Source of the DNA: DASQUK01 sp963717085
GTDB taxonomy: Bacteria > Actinomycetota > Acidimicrobiia > Acidimicrobiales > VFJN01
Direction: 5' to 3'
NCBI GenBank assembly: GCA_963717085.1
Contig: CAVQVM010000005.1
Location: 124,001 to 188,000, forward strand
DNA length: 64,000 nucleotides
Shown: piece by piece, positions 25,058-34,541 of the stretch
Position numbering within the stretch: the first letter of the stretch is position 1
Layout of the letters: every line of letters begins with the position of its first letter
Translations under genes and position numbers: made by a program
Notes under the pieces: generated by a model
Database searches by the model: none
What the model saw: the letters and a program-made list of their open reading frames with translations, nothing else
Told to the model about the DNA's origin: nothing

Positions 25058-28000
25058 CTTAGAGGCATACCAGCGGGCCCGCCGCCTGTTGACCGACGAG
25101 CTGGGCATCGAGCCAGGACCCGATCTGCGCCGACTCGAGGCGGCCGTCCTCGCCCAGGACCCGTCGCTGGAGATGCTTCGTTTAGTGCCCGCTGCCACAA
25201 CTGGTGGTCTTCCCGCCCCGCTCGCGGCGGTGGGTCCAGCATTCGTGGGGCGCGAGACAGACCTGGCATGGCTGCAGGAACCCTGGTCAAACGCCGTCGA
25301 CGGGCGCGGCGGCTTCGTGTCGGTGCTCGGACCGGAAGGGATCGGAAAGTCCCGGCTGGTTGCCGAGCTCGCGCAGGGGGTCCACGACGATGGCGGGGCG
25401 GTGCTGTACGGGCGCTGTGACCACGCGCACGGGGGCGCACACGCCCTGTTCGGCCAAGCCTTGCAAAATGCCGGCTCGTCCCTCATCCATGTCTACCGGG
25501 CCGCCGCCGATGCCGCGGACATCGCCGAGGCTGTGGCACGCTACCTGCCGACGTGGTCGCAGGGCCGTCCGGTACTTGTCGTGCTCGACGATCTCCATCT
25601 GGCCGACGCCGAGACCCTCGAGGTCGTTGCCGATCTGGCCGGCTGGTGCACGGCCGCCTCGATGCTCGTCGTCGGCGCGTTCCGCGGTGATGCGGCCACG
25701 TCGACCGGTACCGCGGAACCGCCTGGCGGGGCGCAACTCGCCCTCGGTCCGTTGACCCGCGCTGCCGTGGGGCGCATCTGCGAGCTCTACGCAGCCGAGC
25801 CCTGGTCGGCTCAAGACGTTGACCGGGTCTATGAGCTGACGGGTGGCGTTCCCCTGCTGGTGCACGAACAAGCCAGCGAATGGGCCCGGGAGCGGGCCGG
25901 TCGCCGAATGACGGAAGCCAGCGCCCGTGTGACCCTCACGCGCCGCACATTGCTCGCCTCTCGCGGCGAGATCGCCGATGGTGTCGAGGGCATCCAGCGG
26001 CTACTCGAACAGCGCCGCGCCCAACTGGCCGGCCGGGAGGCCCAGCTCCAAGCCAGCACGGTTGCCGCCCTTGCACGCTGCCCCTACAAGGGTCTGGCCC
26101 GGTTCGAAGCGGTGGACGCCGCCAACTTCTTCGGCCGCGAACGGCTCGTCGCCGAACTGGTTGCGCGACTGGCAGAGTCCTCGCTGCTCGCCGTCGTCGG
26201 CCCCTCAGGCAGCGGCAAGTCATCGCTGGCGCGAGCCGGCCTGCTGCCAGCGCTGGCCGCCGGGGTCCTGTCGGCCGGCACGCTCGGGCGCACCATCGTC
26301 TGCCCGGGTCCACACCCCGCCCAAGAGTTGGCCCGTCAGCTCCACGACCCCGACCGCCCAGCGGGCCAGCGGCGGGTCGTATTCGTCGACCAGTTCGAAG
26401 AGACCTTCACCGCGGGCGCGGACCATGGCGAGCAGGCGGAGTTCATCGCCCGCTTGCTCGACCTCGTCGATCAACCCGACACGCTGGTCGTGCTCGCCAT
26501 CCGTGCCGATCACTTCGGCCGATGCGCCGCGTTCCCGGAGTTGGCCGACCGGCTGGCCGGCAATGACGTCCTGGTCGGGCCGATGCGCGACAGCGAGCTA
26601 CGCCGCGCTGTCGAACTTCCTGCCCTCCGGGCCGGGCTCGAGATCGAACCTGGCCTCGTGGAGGTGATCGTGGCCGACGTCGCTGGGAGGGCCGGCGCGC
26701 TTCCGCTGCTGTCCACGGCGCTGGCCGAGACGTGGGACCGGCGGGAGGGCCGCGCGCTCACACTCGCCGCATACCGGGCCGCGGGCGGCGTTAACGGGGC
26801 GCTGGCCCGTATGGCCGAGAACGCCTACACCGCGCTCCCAAGCGGCCCCCGGGCCGCAGCGCGCCGGCTGTTGCTGCGCTTGTGTGACGCTGGCGAAGAA
26901 GGTGAACTCAGCCTCCGACGCCGCCTCCCGGTCTCCGACGCCGCGGAGGACCACGACGTCGACGCCCAGGTCGCGCTCGAATCGCTGGCGGATCGCCGGC
27001 TGCTCACTATCGACAGCGACGCCGTCGAGGTCGCCCACGAGGCCCTGCTACGGGAATGGCCCCGCCTGCGTGCGTGGCTCGACGAGGACCGCGACGGGCT
27101 GCGCATCATGCGCCATCTCACCCATGCCGCCCGCGCCTGGAGTGAGGCAGATCGCGACCCCGACGAGCTCTACCGGGGTGCCCGCCTCGCGACCGCCGCG
27201 GAGTGGGCCGAGAGCCACGAGCCCGACCTCAACCCCACCGAGCAGGTGTTCCTCGGCGCGAGCACCCAGCGCCACCGGAGCGAGCTGATCACCGCCCGCC
27301 GCCGAGTTCGCCGCCTACGGACCCTGGTCGCCGGAGCGGCGGTCCTCGCGGCTCTAGCGGTGGTAGCGGGAGCAGTCGCGTTCGTGCAGCGCGACCTCGC
27401 GGACGAAGCCGCAGCCGCCGCCGATGCCCGCCGCGTGGGCGCTCAGGCGCTGCTGGCTGAGGACATCTCCGAGTCGTTCCTGCTCGCGGTGGAAGGCCTA
27501 CGGCTGGACAACTCGCCCGACACTCGAGCCAATCTTCTGGCCGCGCTGTCGCGGAACCCAGCGCTGATCGGCTCTGCGCACATCGCCGATGGGCTGACCG
27601 GACTCGATGCGAGCCCAGACGGTGAACTCATTGCCGTCGCCAGCGGCTCCGCAGGCGTGTCATTTCGCGACGCCGACACCTTGAAACCATTAGGCGCCCT
27701 CGACAAACCCGCGGACCAGCTCAGATTCCGCCCCAACGGCGGACAGATCGCCATCGCCGCGAACTCCTTCCCGACACTGCCGGCCGTTGAGCCTGGTACG
27801 CCACCCATAACGTTGGTCGACACGACCAGCTTCGAACCCGAACAGACCCAGCTCGGTGGACAGCCTGGCCCGCGGAGCGTTGCGCGTGACCTGCGCTACA
27901 GCGCCGATGGGCGCTTCCTCGCCGTGTCCTTTGTTCTCCTGGACGTCCGGGGACTCGCAGCTTCGGCTGCCATCGCAGTGTGGGATCTGGCTACGCCCGA

Positions 28001-29609
28001 CCAGCCCATTCGGCGCATCGATCTGCCGCCCCCGACGGCCCTGTCGTTCGGAGCCGCTAGTCACTACGTGGCCCTCAGCCCCGACGCCAGCCTGGTCTAT
28101 GTCGGGGCGACCGACCCCCCGTCCACGACTGTCTACCGGGTTGCCACCGGCCAGCCGCTGCGCTTCGTCCGTCTTTCCGGTGATCGGCTTGAGATCAGCC
28201 CCGACGGCAGTGTGCTCGCCGTGGCCGCCTCGAACGAGATCGTCCTGCTCGACCCCGCGACGCTCGCCGAACGCCGCCGCCTACGGGGTCACACGGACCT
28301 GGTTACGAAGCTCCGGTTCTCTCATGACAGCGCCCTACTTGCCTCGGCCTCCGACGATCGCACCGCCATTGTCTGGGACGTAGCCACCGGCAACCCCCAA
28401 GAGCAGCTGCGTGGCCACGCCGTTAGCGTCTGGGATCTCGGGTTCAGCCCTGACGACGCCACGCTGTACACCGCATCCGAGGCGTTGCTCGTCTGGGACC
28501 TTGCTGGCGGCCGCCGCCTCATCCCCCGCCACGCCATCGCCGAGCCCGTCACCAGTCCCGAGTTCGATCCGTTCGAGCATTTCGTGGATGCTGCACCCGG
28601 GGGCGAAGCCATCGCCTACGTGAGCGCCACGCAGACTGCTGGGCCCGACGCGCGTGGCAGCGTCCAATGGCTCGACCTGACAACGGGTAAATCCAGCGAG
28701 GTCACCGACCTTGGCCCCCCTTTCGCTGGCGCGCACGCCTGGCGACCTGACGGACGCCGCTTCGCCACCAGCTACGGAAAAGGCAATGTGCGGGTGCGGG
28801 TGTGGAACTGGCGGAGTAGGGAGCCGGTCGCAGAGCACCTTGTAACAAAATATGCCATCTCTGGGCTCGACTACACAGGCGATGGCACCCAGCTGGTGGT
28901 GGGCTCGGTAAAAGGGACCGGCGGTGAACTTCGCACAATCGACGCCGAGACGCTCGCACTCCTACGCACGGCTGTACGGCTCGATCACCCCATCCGCCGG
29001 GTGTTCGCCAGCCCCGACAACCGAACCGCCATCGCATTAACTGTCCCCTCCGATGCATCGGGCGAGGCAACCGGAGACTACGGGTTTGCGGTCGTCGACA
29101 TTGTCGATGGCCGGGTGCTCCACGAACGCTCGGTCGCCGGCGATCCCTCCGCTGCCGACTTCTCACCCGACGGCCGGCGGGTCGCGGTGAGCTACAGCGA
29201 TCGGGTGGGCGTACTCGACGTAGAGACCGGCGAGTGGGTGCGGCCGCCCGTCGACAACCACGAGGGAACAGTGGTTTCACTGACCTACGCGCTCGACGGC
29301 GCCGTCATCGCCAGCGGAGGCAGCGACGGCCGAGTCGGCCTGTGGGACGGCCGGACGGGCGCCCTACTCGGCAGTGTGCTCCCAGGACGACCGAACATCC
29401 CGGTCACGGTCGAATTCCTTCCTGACAGCCACACCCTGCAGATCGCGTCGCTCGACGGCGCCGTGTATATGTGGGATACCCGGCCCCAGCACTGGGTCGA
29501 GCACGCTTGCACAGTCGTGGGGCGCAACCTCACCCAAGACGAGTGGCGCGACACCTTCGGAGATCGCCACTACCACCGGACCTGCCCGGACTACCCCGTC
29601 AGCGAATAG
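25058..29609 (+). pseudogene. Giant cyclase-SARP-STAND-WD40 regulator, 3' part
   Basis: Sequence resumes after the second CTTAG with EAYQRARRLLTDELGIEPGP, the end of a BTAD domain, exactly continuing RQRDAL of the 5' part. Then come an AAA ATPase (Walker A GPEGIGKSR, Walker B VLVVLDDLH), a helical region and a second nSTAND1-type NTPase (FFGRERLVAELVARL, Walker A GPSGSGKSSLARAGLLPAL, Walker B VVFVDQFEE). One TM helix follows (LVAGAAVLAALAVVAGAVAF), then about 700 residues of WD40 beta-propeller repeats (LRGHTDLVTKLRFSHDSALL). The rejoined protein would have about 1,945 residues. Without the 5' part it has no start signal of its own, so it is probably silent unless an IS-borne promoter reads in. 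Confidence 0.85.
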
Positions 29610-29660
29610 CCCCCCTCCGCAGCCGAGTGCCATGCGGCCGGGCGGCTAGGTTGAGTTGAC

Positions 29661-30227
29661 GTGGGGTCGGGGTACACGATCAAGGCTCTCGACGAGTCGA
29701 GCTGGGATGCGTTCGCCGGACTGGTCGAGGCGAATAACGGCGTCTTCGGGGGTTGCTGGTGCATGGGCTTTCATCCGGATGACAGCCGCGAGCCGGCGCT
29801 CAACCGGGAACGCAAGCTCGCACGGGTGCGGGCAGAGAGGGCGCATGCGGCCCTGGTGTTCGATGGCGACGACTGTGTGGGTTGGTGCCAGTTCGGTGCG
29901 CCGGACGAGGTGCCGAAGATCAAGAACCGGGCCGCCTATGAGAAGAGCCTCACGACCTTGCCGGACTGGCGGATCGCCTGCAACTTCGCCGGCAAGGGCC
30001 ACCGGCGCCAGGGCGTCGCCACGGCGGCGCTCGATGGGGCGCTCGATCTGATCGCACGTCTCGGCGGCGGAAAGGTAGAGGGCTATCCCGAAGCCGCGGG
30101 TTCGGTTCCTGCAGGCTTCCTCTTCAACGGCGCCCTGTCGACCTACGAGAAGCTTGGATTCGTCCGCGACCGCAAGATCGGCAAGCACCGCTGGGTCGTC
30201 ACCAAGGTCGTCGAGCCAACCTCGTAG
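29661..30227 (+). CDS. GNAT family N-acetyltransferase
   Basis: The 188-residue protein begins at a GTG and follows the pattern of GNAT proteins with an early GGCWCMGFH motif. The acetyl-CoA loop is HRRQGVATAALDGALDLIAR at about residue 115, and the C-terminal TYEKLGFVRDRKIGKHRWVV is the usual last strand. It begins 52 nt after the WD40 regulator stop. The substrate is unknown. Confidence 0.85.
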   Translation: MGSGYTIKALDESSWDAFAGLVEANNGVFGGCWCMGFHPDDSREPALNRERKLARVRAERAHAALVFDGDDCVGWCQFGAPDEVPKIKNRAAYEKSLTTLPDWRIACNFAGKGHRRQGVATAALDGALDLIARLGGGKVEGYPEAAGSVPAGFLFNGALSTYEKLGFVRDRKIGKHRWVVTKVVEPTS

Positions 30228-30606
30228 GCGACCTCGCGACGCTCAGGGGTCATTCCGGAACGCTGTCACACAACGGCGTCTTGACCCTCGAAGGAGGTCG
30301 GCGAGCTCGAGCGGTGGTGCTCGACAAACCAGGTAACCACGGGTTAGAGCAAGCAGGTCGGTGAGCGCCCGGTTCGGGCTACTTGTTTGAATGGCGGCCA
30401 GGTTCGGGGCCGGCCAGCCTTGAGCTGAGGTGTCTGGCGGGTTGGCTCGCGATCGGGCTGCCCACCCCGGTTCGGGTGTGGCTCGCGAATGGATCGCTGC
30501 CCGTCGGACACCGACCTGTGGGGAGTGGCTCGAGAGGGGTCTGCCACGCTCGAAGTAGCGCTGCCCTCCCTGCGTCCTGATAGTTCGGAGCAAAGGGGAG
30601 GAAGCG
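30228..30606 (+). other. Non-coding DNA, mainly the 5' end of a decayed IS110 (no. 4)
   Basis: No gene is seen in these 379 nt. The last ~200 nt share short blocks with the 5' non-coding end of IS110 no. 1 (GGGTTGGCT; GTGGCTCGAGAGGGG versus GTGGCTCGAAAGAGG) in the same order. This is what one expects if a bridge RNA is encoded there. Where the element begins cannot be fixed. Confidence 0.45.
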
Positions 30607-31282
30607 GTGGCCAAGGTCGTGATCGGTGTCGATCCGCACAAGCGGCTCAACGCCGTGGTGGTGATCAACGTCAAGGGCAAGGTCCTGGCGCGTCGGGTAG
30701 TTCCCGAACAGCGCTGAAGGCTTTCGAGAGCTGCGCTCGTTCGGCCGCCAGTGGCGGCCTCGGACGTGGGCGGTCGAGGGTTGCAACGGGGTGGGCAAGC
30801 ACTTGGCGCAACGGCTGGTGGCGGCGGGCGAGCGCGTGGTTGACGTGTCGACGCGGCGGGCGGCGCTGGTGCGGGTGTTCGCGGGCGGCAACGGCCGCAA
30901 GAACGACGACATCGACGCCCACTCCGTGGCGGTTGTCGGTCTGCACAGCCGCGATCTACCCGAGGTCCGCAGGGATGACCACAGCGCAGCCCTGCGGCTG
31001 CTAGCGAACCGCCGCAAGGAGCTGGTCGATCTCCGCACCCAGTGCGTGAACCGGCTGCACCGAGACCTGGTTGGTCTCATCTCGGGTGGCGTCCCCCAGG
31101 CGCTGACCGCGGTGAAGGCCAAGGCGTTGCTCGCCAGCATCCGGCCCCGCGACGAGATGGGCCGGCTCCGCCGCCGTCTCGCTGCTGACCAGCTCGCTGA
31201 TCTCGTGGCGCTCGACAAGAAGCTGGGCGCCGTCGAGGCCGAGGACCGCCACCACTTCGCTAGCTACAACGCCACCGCCCCC
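30607..31282 (+). pseudogene. IS110-family transposase no. 4, N-terminal fragment
   Basis: The GTG at 30607 opens VVIGVDPHKRLNAVVVINVK, clearly the IS110 RuvC-like start, but the frame ends at 30717. It continues in another frame (RTWAVEGCNGVGKHLAQRLV, then KNDDIDAHSVAVVGLHSRDL). About 40 codons of the middle are deleted before DRHHFASYNATAP, where similarity ends at 31282. The C-terminal residues are found 5.1 kb away at 36373, beginning APVEASSGPRKRH. Related to IS110 no. 1, but clearly diverged. Confidence 0.85.
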
Positions 31283-31317
31283 GACGACAAGTACTTTTCA
31301 TCGTCCAGCGCGATAAG

Positions 31318-31391
31318 CGTCGATCGCGGGCGGCGGCGTTCTGTGCCGCCCATCAGCCAGGAGGCGTGGGTCGGGTTCGGGCAGACTGTGC
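31318..31391 (-). repeat. Dispersed intergenic repeat, copy E (diverged)
   Basis: Read on the minus strand it begins TCTGCCCGAACCCGACC and goes on through CGGCACAGAACGCCGCCG to CCCGCGATCGACG, aligning along its length with copies A-D. The hairpin at the 5' end is weakened. It ends 36 nt after the broken IS110 fragment and 57 nt before the gene at 31449. Confidence 0.5.
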
Positions 31392-31448
31392 GGCAAGGAT
31401 TGGAGATGGACGGCCCGCCGTTCCAGCGAGCCGGTCGAGGAGTGTGAT

Positions 31449-31772
31449 ATGTCCTGGCGTCAGGCACTGCGCGAGGGGGCAATCGCATACCTCCAACCTG
31501 GCGAAGAGATTCAGGCTGTCTTCGCCGCAAAACGCAGAACCATGCAGTACAACGATCGTGCGGTAGTAGCCACGGATCGTCGGCTTTTCCTGTTGGCACT
31601 GAACTTCTTCGGTCGCCCGACTGGCATGTTGGCCGAGACCGACCGACACGTCAGGTTGGGCCCAGGCCAAGGCTGGATGCACCCGCTCGCAGTGTTCGAC
31701 GCGGACTTAGTAGTCAATCGACGGTTCTTCAAGGATCTTGCCGAGGCGGACCGGTCCGCGGGGTTGGTGTAA
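31449..31772 (+). CDS. Small conserved-type protein, PH-like fold possible
   Basis: The 107-residue product starts MSWRQALREGAIAYLQPGEE. The segment IQAVFAAKRRTMQYNDRAVV followed by ATDRRLFLLALNFFG resembles the bacterial PH-domain style found in many short actinobacterial proteins (LxxGExIxxVFxA, then AVVATDRRxxVL). It is shorter than those, ending after ADLVVNRRFF. No function is known. It is the only gene between repeat copies E and D, which both point the opposite way. Confidence 0.6.
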   Translation: MSWRQALREGAIAYLQPGEEIQAVFAAKRRTMQYNDRAVVATDRRLFLLALNFFGRPTGMLAETDRHVRLGPGQGWMHPLAVFDADLVVNRRFFKDLAEADRSAGLV

Positions 31773-32236
31773 GCGCCTCGCGCTCCCGAACTGCCGATCT
31801 CGCGCCCGTCGTTCTGTGCTGACGACCTGGCAGGCGAGGGGTGCGCGGTTCGGGCAATCGGTGCGCGTCTCGTCCCACCTATCCGGCGTTATCGGGGCGA
31901 CGGGGCGCGCTGTCGCGGGTCGGTTCCGCTGCCCAGTGCGTCGCGGGCGGGCAGCGCAAGCAGGTTCGACCGGCTCCGGCGAAACGAAAGTCACCTTTGG
32001 CCTCGGCGCCGCCCGACGTACCAGGGCGACGCTCCTATGTGTTGTCAAGGATCAACGCCGGGGTGCTGGCACACCAGTGATGGGCCACGTGGGGCACGCT
32101 CTTATTAGGCCAGTGCGGTCCGGCGCGGGTGGCGGTGACGGGGCGGCAGGTCGCTCGGAGGACGATTCCCGTTGGGGAGTGTCAGGGCAATCTTGGGCCA
32201 GTCCCGTCACCGTGACCCGGTGGTGGCTACCGGTGC
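31773..32236. other. Non-coding gap: repeat copy D and 3' end of IS110 no. 3
   Basis: No gene is visible. The left part is repeat copy D (31791-31865). The right part, from roughly 32050, should be the transposase-distal end of IS110 no. 3; its limit cannot be placed without another copy of the element. Confidence 0.4.
31791..31865 (-). repeat. Dispersed intergenic repeat, copy D
   Basis: On the minus strand it reads CGCACCGATTGCCCGAACCG, then CAGCACAGAACGACGGGC and GCGAGATCGGCAG, close to copies B and C. It lies 19 nt after the stop of the gene at 31449. Confidence 0.6.
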
Positions 32237-33283
32237 TCAGGTAGGGATGTGCTGGAAGATCTCGCGTGCGACGTAGCGCTTGAGCGCGCGGATGATCTCG
32301 GGCTTGGTGCGGCCCTCGGCGAGACGTCGTTGCATGTAGGCGACCGTGCGGGGTTCGCCTTGGCCGAGGCGGGTCAGCACGACCCGCCACAGGGCGTGGT
32401 TGGCTTGGCGGTTGCCGCCTTGGTTGAGGCGGTGCCGGCTGTTGGTCTTGCCCGACCCGGCCGGTACCGGGGCGACGCCACAGATCTTGGCCCAGGCTGC
32501 CTCGGAACGGATCCGGCCGGGGTTGTCGCCGGCAGCGGTGAGGAAGATGGCGGCAGTGTCCGAGCCGACGCCGTAGACCTCGAGCAGGGCGGGTGCGGTG
32601 GCACGCACCAGGGTGTCGATGTGGGCGTCGAGGGCAGCGATCTCGGTGTTGATGGCCTGGACCCGGCGGGCGAGGGTGACGATGGCGGTCTTGATCGCGT
32701 GAGCCCCTATGGGATCGCTGCCTGGCCGGGGACGTAGCGCTGCGGCCTGGCGGATCAGGGCCTTGGTTGTGAGCCCGCCAAGGCGATCGCGCAGGTCATC
32801 GGGTGCGGTGATGACCAGGTGCCGGAGCTGGCCGATGGTCTTGATCCGGATCGACCGAGCAGAGCGCTTGGCGACCAGCAACATGCGCAGCGCCTCGACG
32901 TTACCGGTGGCGGACTTCGCAGCTCCGCTGGCCCGGCCCGACAGGGCAGCTCTAGCGGCTTCGATGGCGTCGAGCTCATCGGACTTGCCGTTGCGGCGAC
33001 GAGCCTGACGGTTCGGCCGGTCGACCTCGACCACCACGATGCCCGATGCCGACAGGTGCCGGGCGAGTCCGGCACCGTAGCTGCCGGTGCCCTCCACTCC
33101 GACCCGCTCCACCGGGCCGAAGGAGCTGAGCCAGCTCGACAGCTCGTGATAACCGGCTGGGGTAGTCGGGAACGACCCGACACCGAGCACGCCACCCACC
33201 GGGTCGACCGCTGCAGCGACGTGGACATCGAGGTGGGTGTCCACGCCCCCGACGATTGGGCGCGTGACTTCTACGATGGACAT
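32237..33283 (-). CDS. IS110-family transposase (element no. 3)
   Basis: From the ATG at 33283 (GGAAGGG upstream) the product has 348 residues. The DEDD residues are D15 (VGGVDTHLDVH), E64 (GVEGTGSYGAGL), D102 and D105 (KSDELDAIEAARAA). The Transposase_20 part has LLEVYGVGSDTAAIFLTAAG and ICGVAPVPAGSGKTN, then SRHRLNQGGNRQANHAL. It belongs to the IS1110/IS116-like branch, distinct from elements 1, 2 and 4, and looks intact. The element lies inside the 5.1-kb block that splits IS110 no. 4. Confidence 0.93.
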   Translation of the reverse strand: MSIVEVTRPIVGGVDTHLDVHVAAAVDPVGGVLGVGSFPTTPAGYHELSSWLSSFGPVERVGVEGTGSYGAGLARHLSASGIVVVEVDRPNRQARRRNGKSDELDAIEAARAALSGRASGAAKSATGNVEALRMLLVAKRSARSIRIKTIGQLRHLVITAPDDLRDRLGGLTTKALIRQAAALRPRPGSDPIGAHAIKTAIVTLARRVQAINTEIAALDAHIDTLVRATAPALLEVYGVGSDTAAIFLTAAGDNPGRIRSEAAWAKICGVAPVPAGSGKTNSRHRLNQGGNRQANHALWRVVLTRLGQGEPRTVAYMQRRLAEGRTKPEIIRALKRYVAREIFQHIPT

Positions 33284-33289
33284 CTGCCA

Positions 33290-33490
33290 TCCCTTCCTGT
33301 GCAACTGGGTTCAAGGGGTGGCACGCACGTCCCGGGAAGGAGATCGTGACGGGCAGGCTGTTGGCGCAGCTGGCCCGATCACCCTCCGGAACGGGGCGTG
33401 CCTCGTTGGAACCGGCGACCGTAGTCACACCCACCAGCAGCCCGGTGGACCCCAGTCCTGCTGGCCCTCCCCAGTCTCACTGGGCAATCT
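33290..33490 (-). ncRNA. Candidate bridge RNA leader of IS110 no. 3
   Basis: On the minus strand the ~200 nt before the transposase contain a perfect hairpin CCCAGT-GAG-ACTGGG (33484-33470). A second stem, CCAGCAG/CTGCTGG (33464-33458 with 33440-33434), follows, closing a 17-nt loop. Further GC-rich pairing follows downstream. A 5' hairpin followed by a stem with a large internal loop is the order described for IS110 bridge RNAs (5' stem-loop, target-binding loop, donor-binding loop). The assignment is by position and shape; target and donor guides were not matched because the element ends are unknown. Confidence 0.5.
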
Positions 33491-33499
33491 GGCCGTGGA

Positions 33500-34273
33500 T
33501 CATCTCGCTGCAAGGACGTCGTGCACCCGTGAGACCGCCCGCTCGAATGGCGGGCTGACGAAGACGACAGCGCGGTGGACGCCTAGGTCCTCAAGGTGAT
33601 CCAACTTGGCGCGGTCGGGCGGCGCCGAGACGGTCACGAGGAAGCTGGCCATGTCGCCGCCCGCATCGGCGTGGGCAGACCGGGCCACGCCGAGGAGGGC
33701 CGGCAGGCCAGGCCCGCCGGGCAGGTTGACGCCGTCGCCGACCGTGCCGGCCAGGGCGGCCATCTTGGGGCCGAAGCCGCCGACGACAATGGGTGGCGGA
33801 GGCTCGGGCTGCAAGAAGCCGTCGGCGCCCCCGCTGTGCCCTCGCCACACCGCCCTCAACGTGGCGACCTGGTCGGCTACCGCCGCCCGCCGGCGAGCAT
33901 CGCCAAGGACCACACGCCCCAGCGCCTCCTGCTCGGCGGCGTAGGGGGTGTCACGTCCGCCGCCGGCGCCCACGCCGAGTAGCAGTCGCCCGCCACTTAG
34001 CTCCTGAAGAGTGGCGGCCATGACCGCGAGCGTCCCTGCTGGCCGGTTCGCCACGTTGAGCACGAGCGGCCCCACCATGATGCGGGGAACAGTGGCGGCG
34101 ATGGCAGTGAGCGTCGTCCAGCACTCAAGGACGCGGTCCCGCCCATGCACCGAGCCGGCCAGATGGTCGTAGAGCCACACGCCCCCGAAGCCGGCCCGCG
34201 TGGCCGCGGTGGCGCCGGCCAGGGCGTCGTCGACGCGGACACCGAACGGGTCGAAGAGCAGGTCGATCTCCAC
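33500..34273 (-). CDS. LLM-class (luciferase-like) flavin/F420-dependent oxidoreductase
   Basis: The GTG at 34273 opens VEIDLLFDPFGVRVDDALAG; 257 residues follow. Typical elements are GFGGVWLYDHLAG near residue 27, TVPRIMVGPLVLNVANRPAG near 60, LSGGRLLLGVGAGGG near 95 and PPPPIVVGGFGPKMAALAGT near 165, the strands of a TIM barrel. It is somewhat short for the family (280-340) and its stop lies right where the IS110 no. 3 leader begins, so a few C-terminal residues may have been lost. The substrate is unknown. Confidence 0.83.
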   Translation of the reverse strand: MEIDLLFDPFGVRVDDALAGATAATRAGFGGVWLYDHLAGSVHGRDRVLECWTTLTAIAATVPRIMVGPLVLNVANRPAGTLAVMAATLQELSGGRLLLGVGAGGGRDTPYAAEQEALGRVVLGDARRRAAVADQVATLRAVWRGHSGGADGFLQPEPPPPIVVGGFGPKMAALAGTVGDGVNLPGGPGLPALLGVARSAHADAGGDMASFLVTVSAPPDRAKLDHLEDLGVHRAVVFVSPPFERAVSRVHDVLAAR

Positions 34274-34282
34274 GAGGCGAGC

Positions 34283-34537
34283 ATGGCAGAGCCGACGGGG
34301 TGGACCGATCCCGCGCCCAACGATTGGTGGCACCCCGCGGACCCACCGTCGGAGCATCATCCGACTGCCACGTCGGGGCGGTTCGTGGGGGGCAGTGCGG
34401 GTCAGCCCGCTGTGATCGCGGACCCGGGATCAGAGGCGCTACGCCGCCATGCCCGAAGTCCTACGGGGCACGTCCCGGCGGTCGGGGGCAGGCACTTCGC
34501 GAGCCCGTCGGCGGCGCCCGGCAACCTGCCAGGATGA
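34283..34537 (+). CDS. Possible small protein (84 aa)
   Basis: An ATG at 34283, divergent from the LLM gene by 9 nt, opens MAEPTGWTDPAPNDWWHPAD and a Pro/His-rich frame of 84 residues that ends 4 nt before the DinB start. There is no ribosome site of note and no family. It may equally be chance in GC-rich DNA. Confidence 0.25.
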   Translation: MAEPTGWTDPAPNDWWHPADPPSEHHPTATSGRFVGGSAGQPAVIADPGSEALRRHARSPTGHVPAVGGRHFASPSAAPGNLPG

Positions 34538-34541
34538 GCTG

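Noticed and set aside
9301..31865. The repeats as integron attC sites with gene cassettes
   Set aside because: They lack the RYYYAAC/GTTRRRY core sites, their orientation relative to neighbouring genes is inconsistent, and no integron integrase is present.
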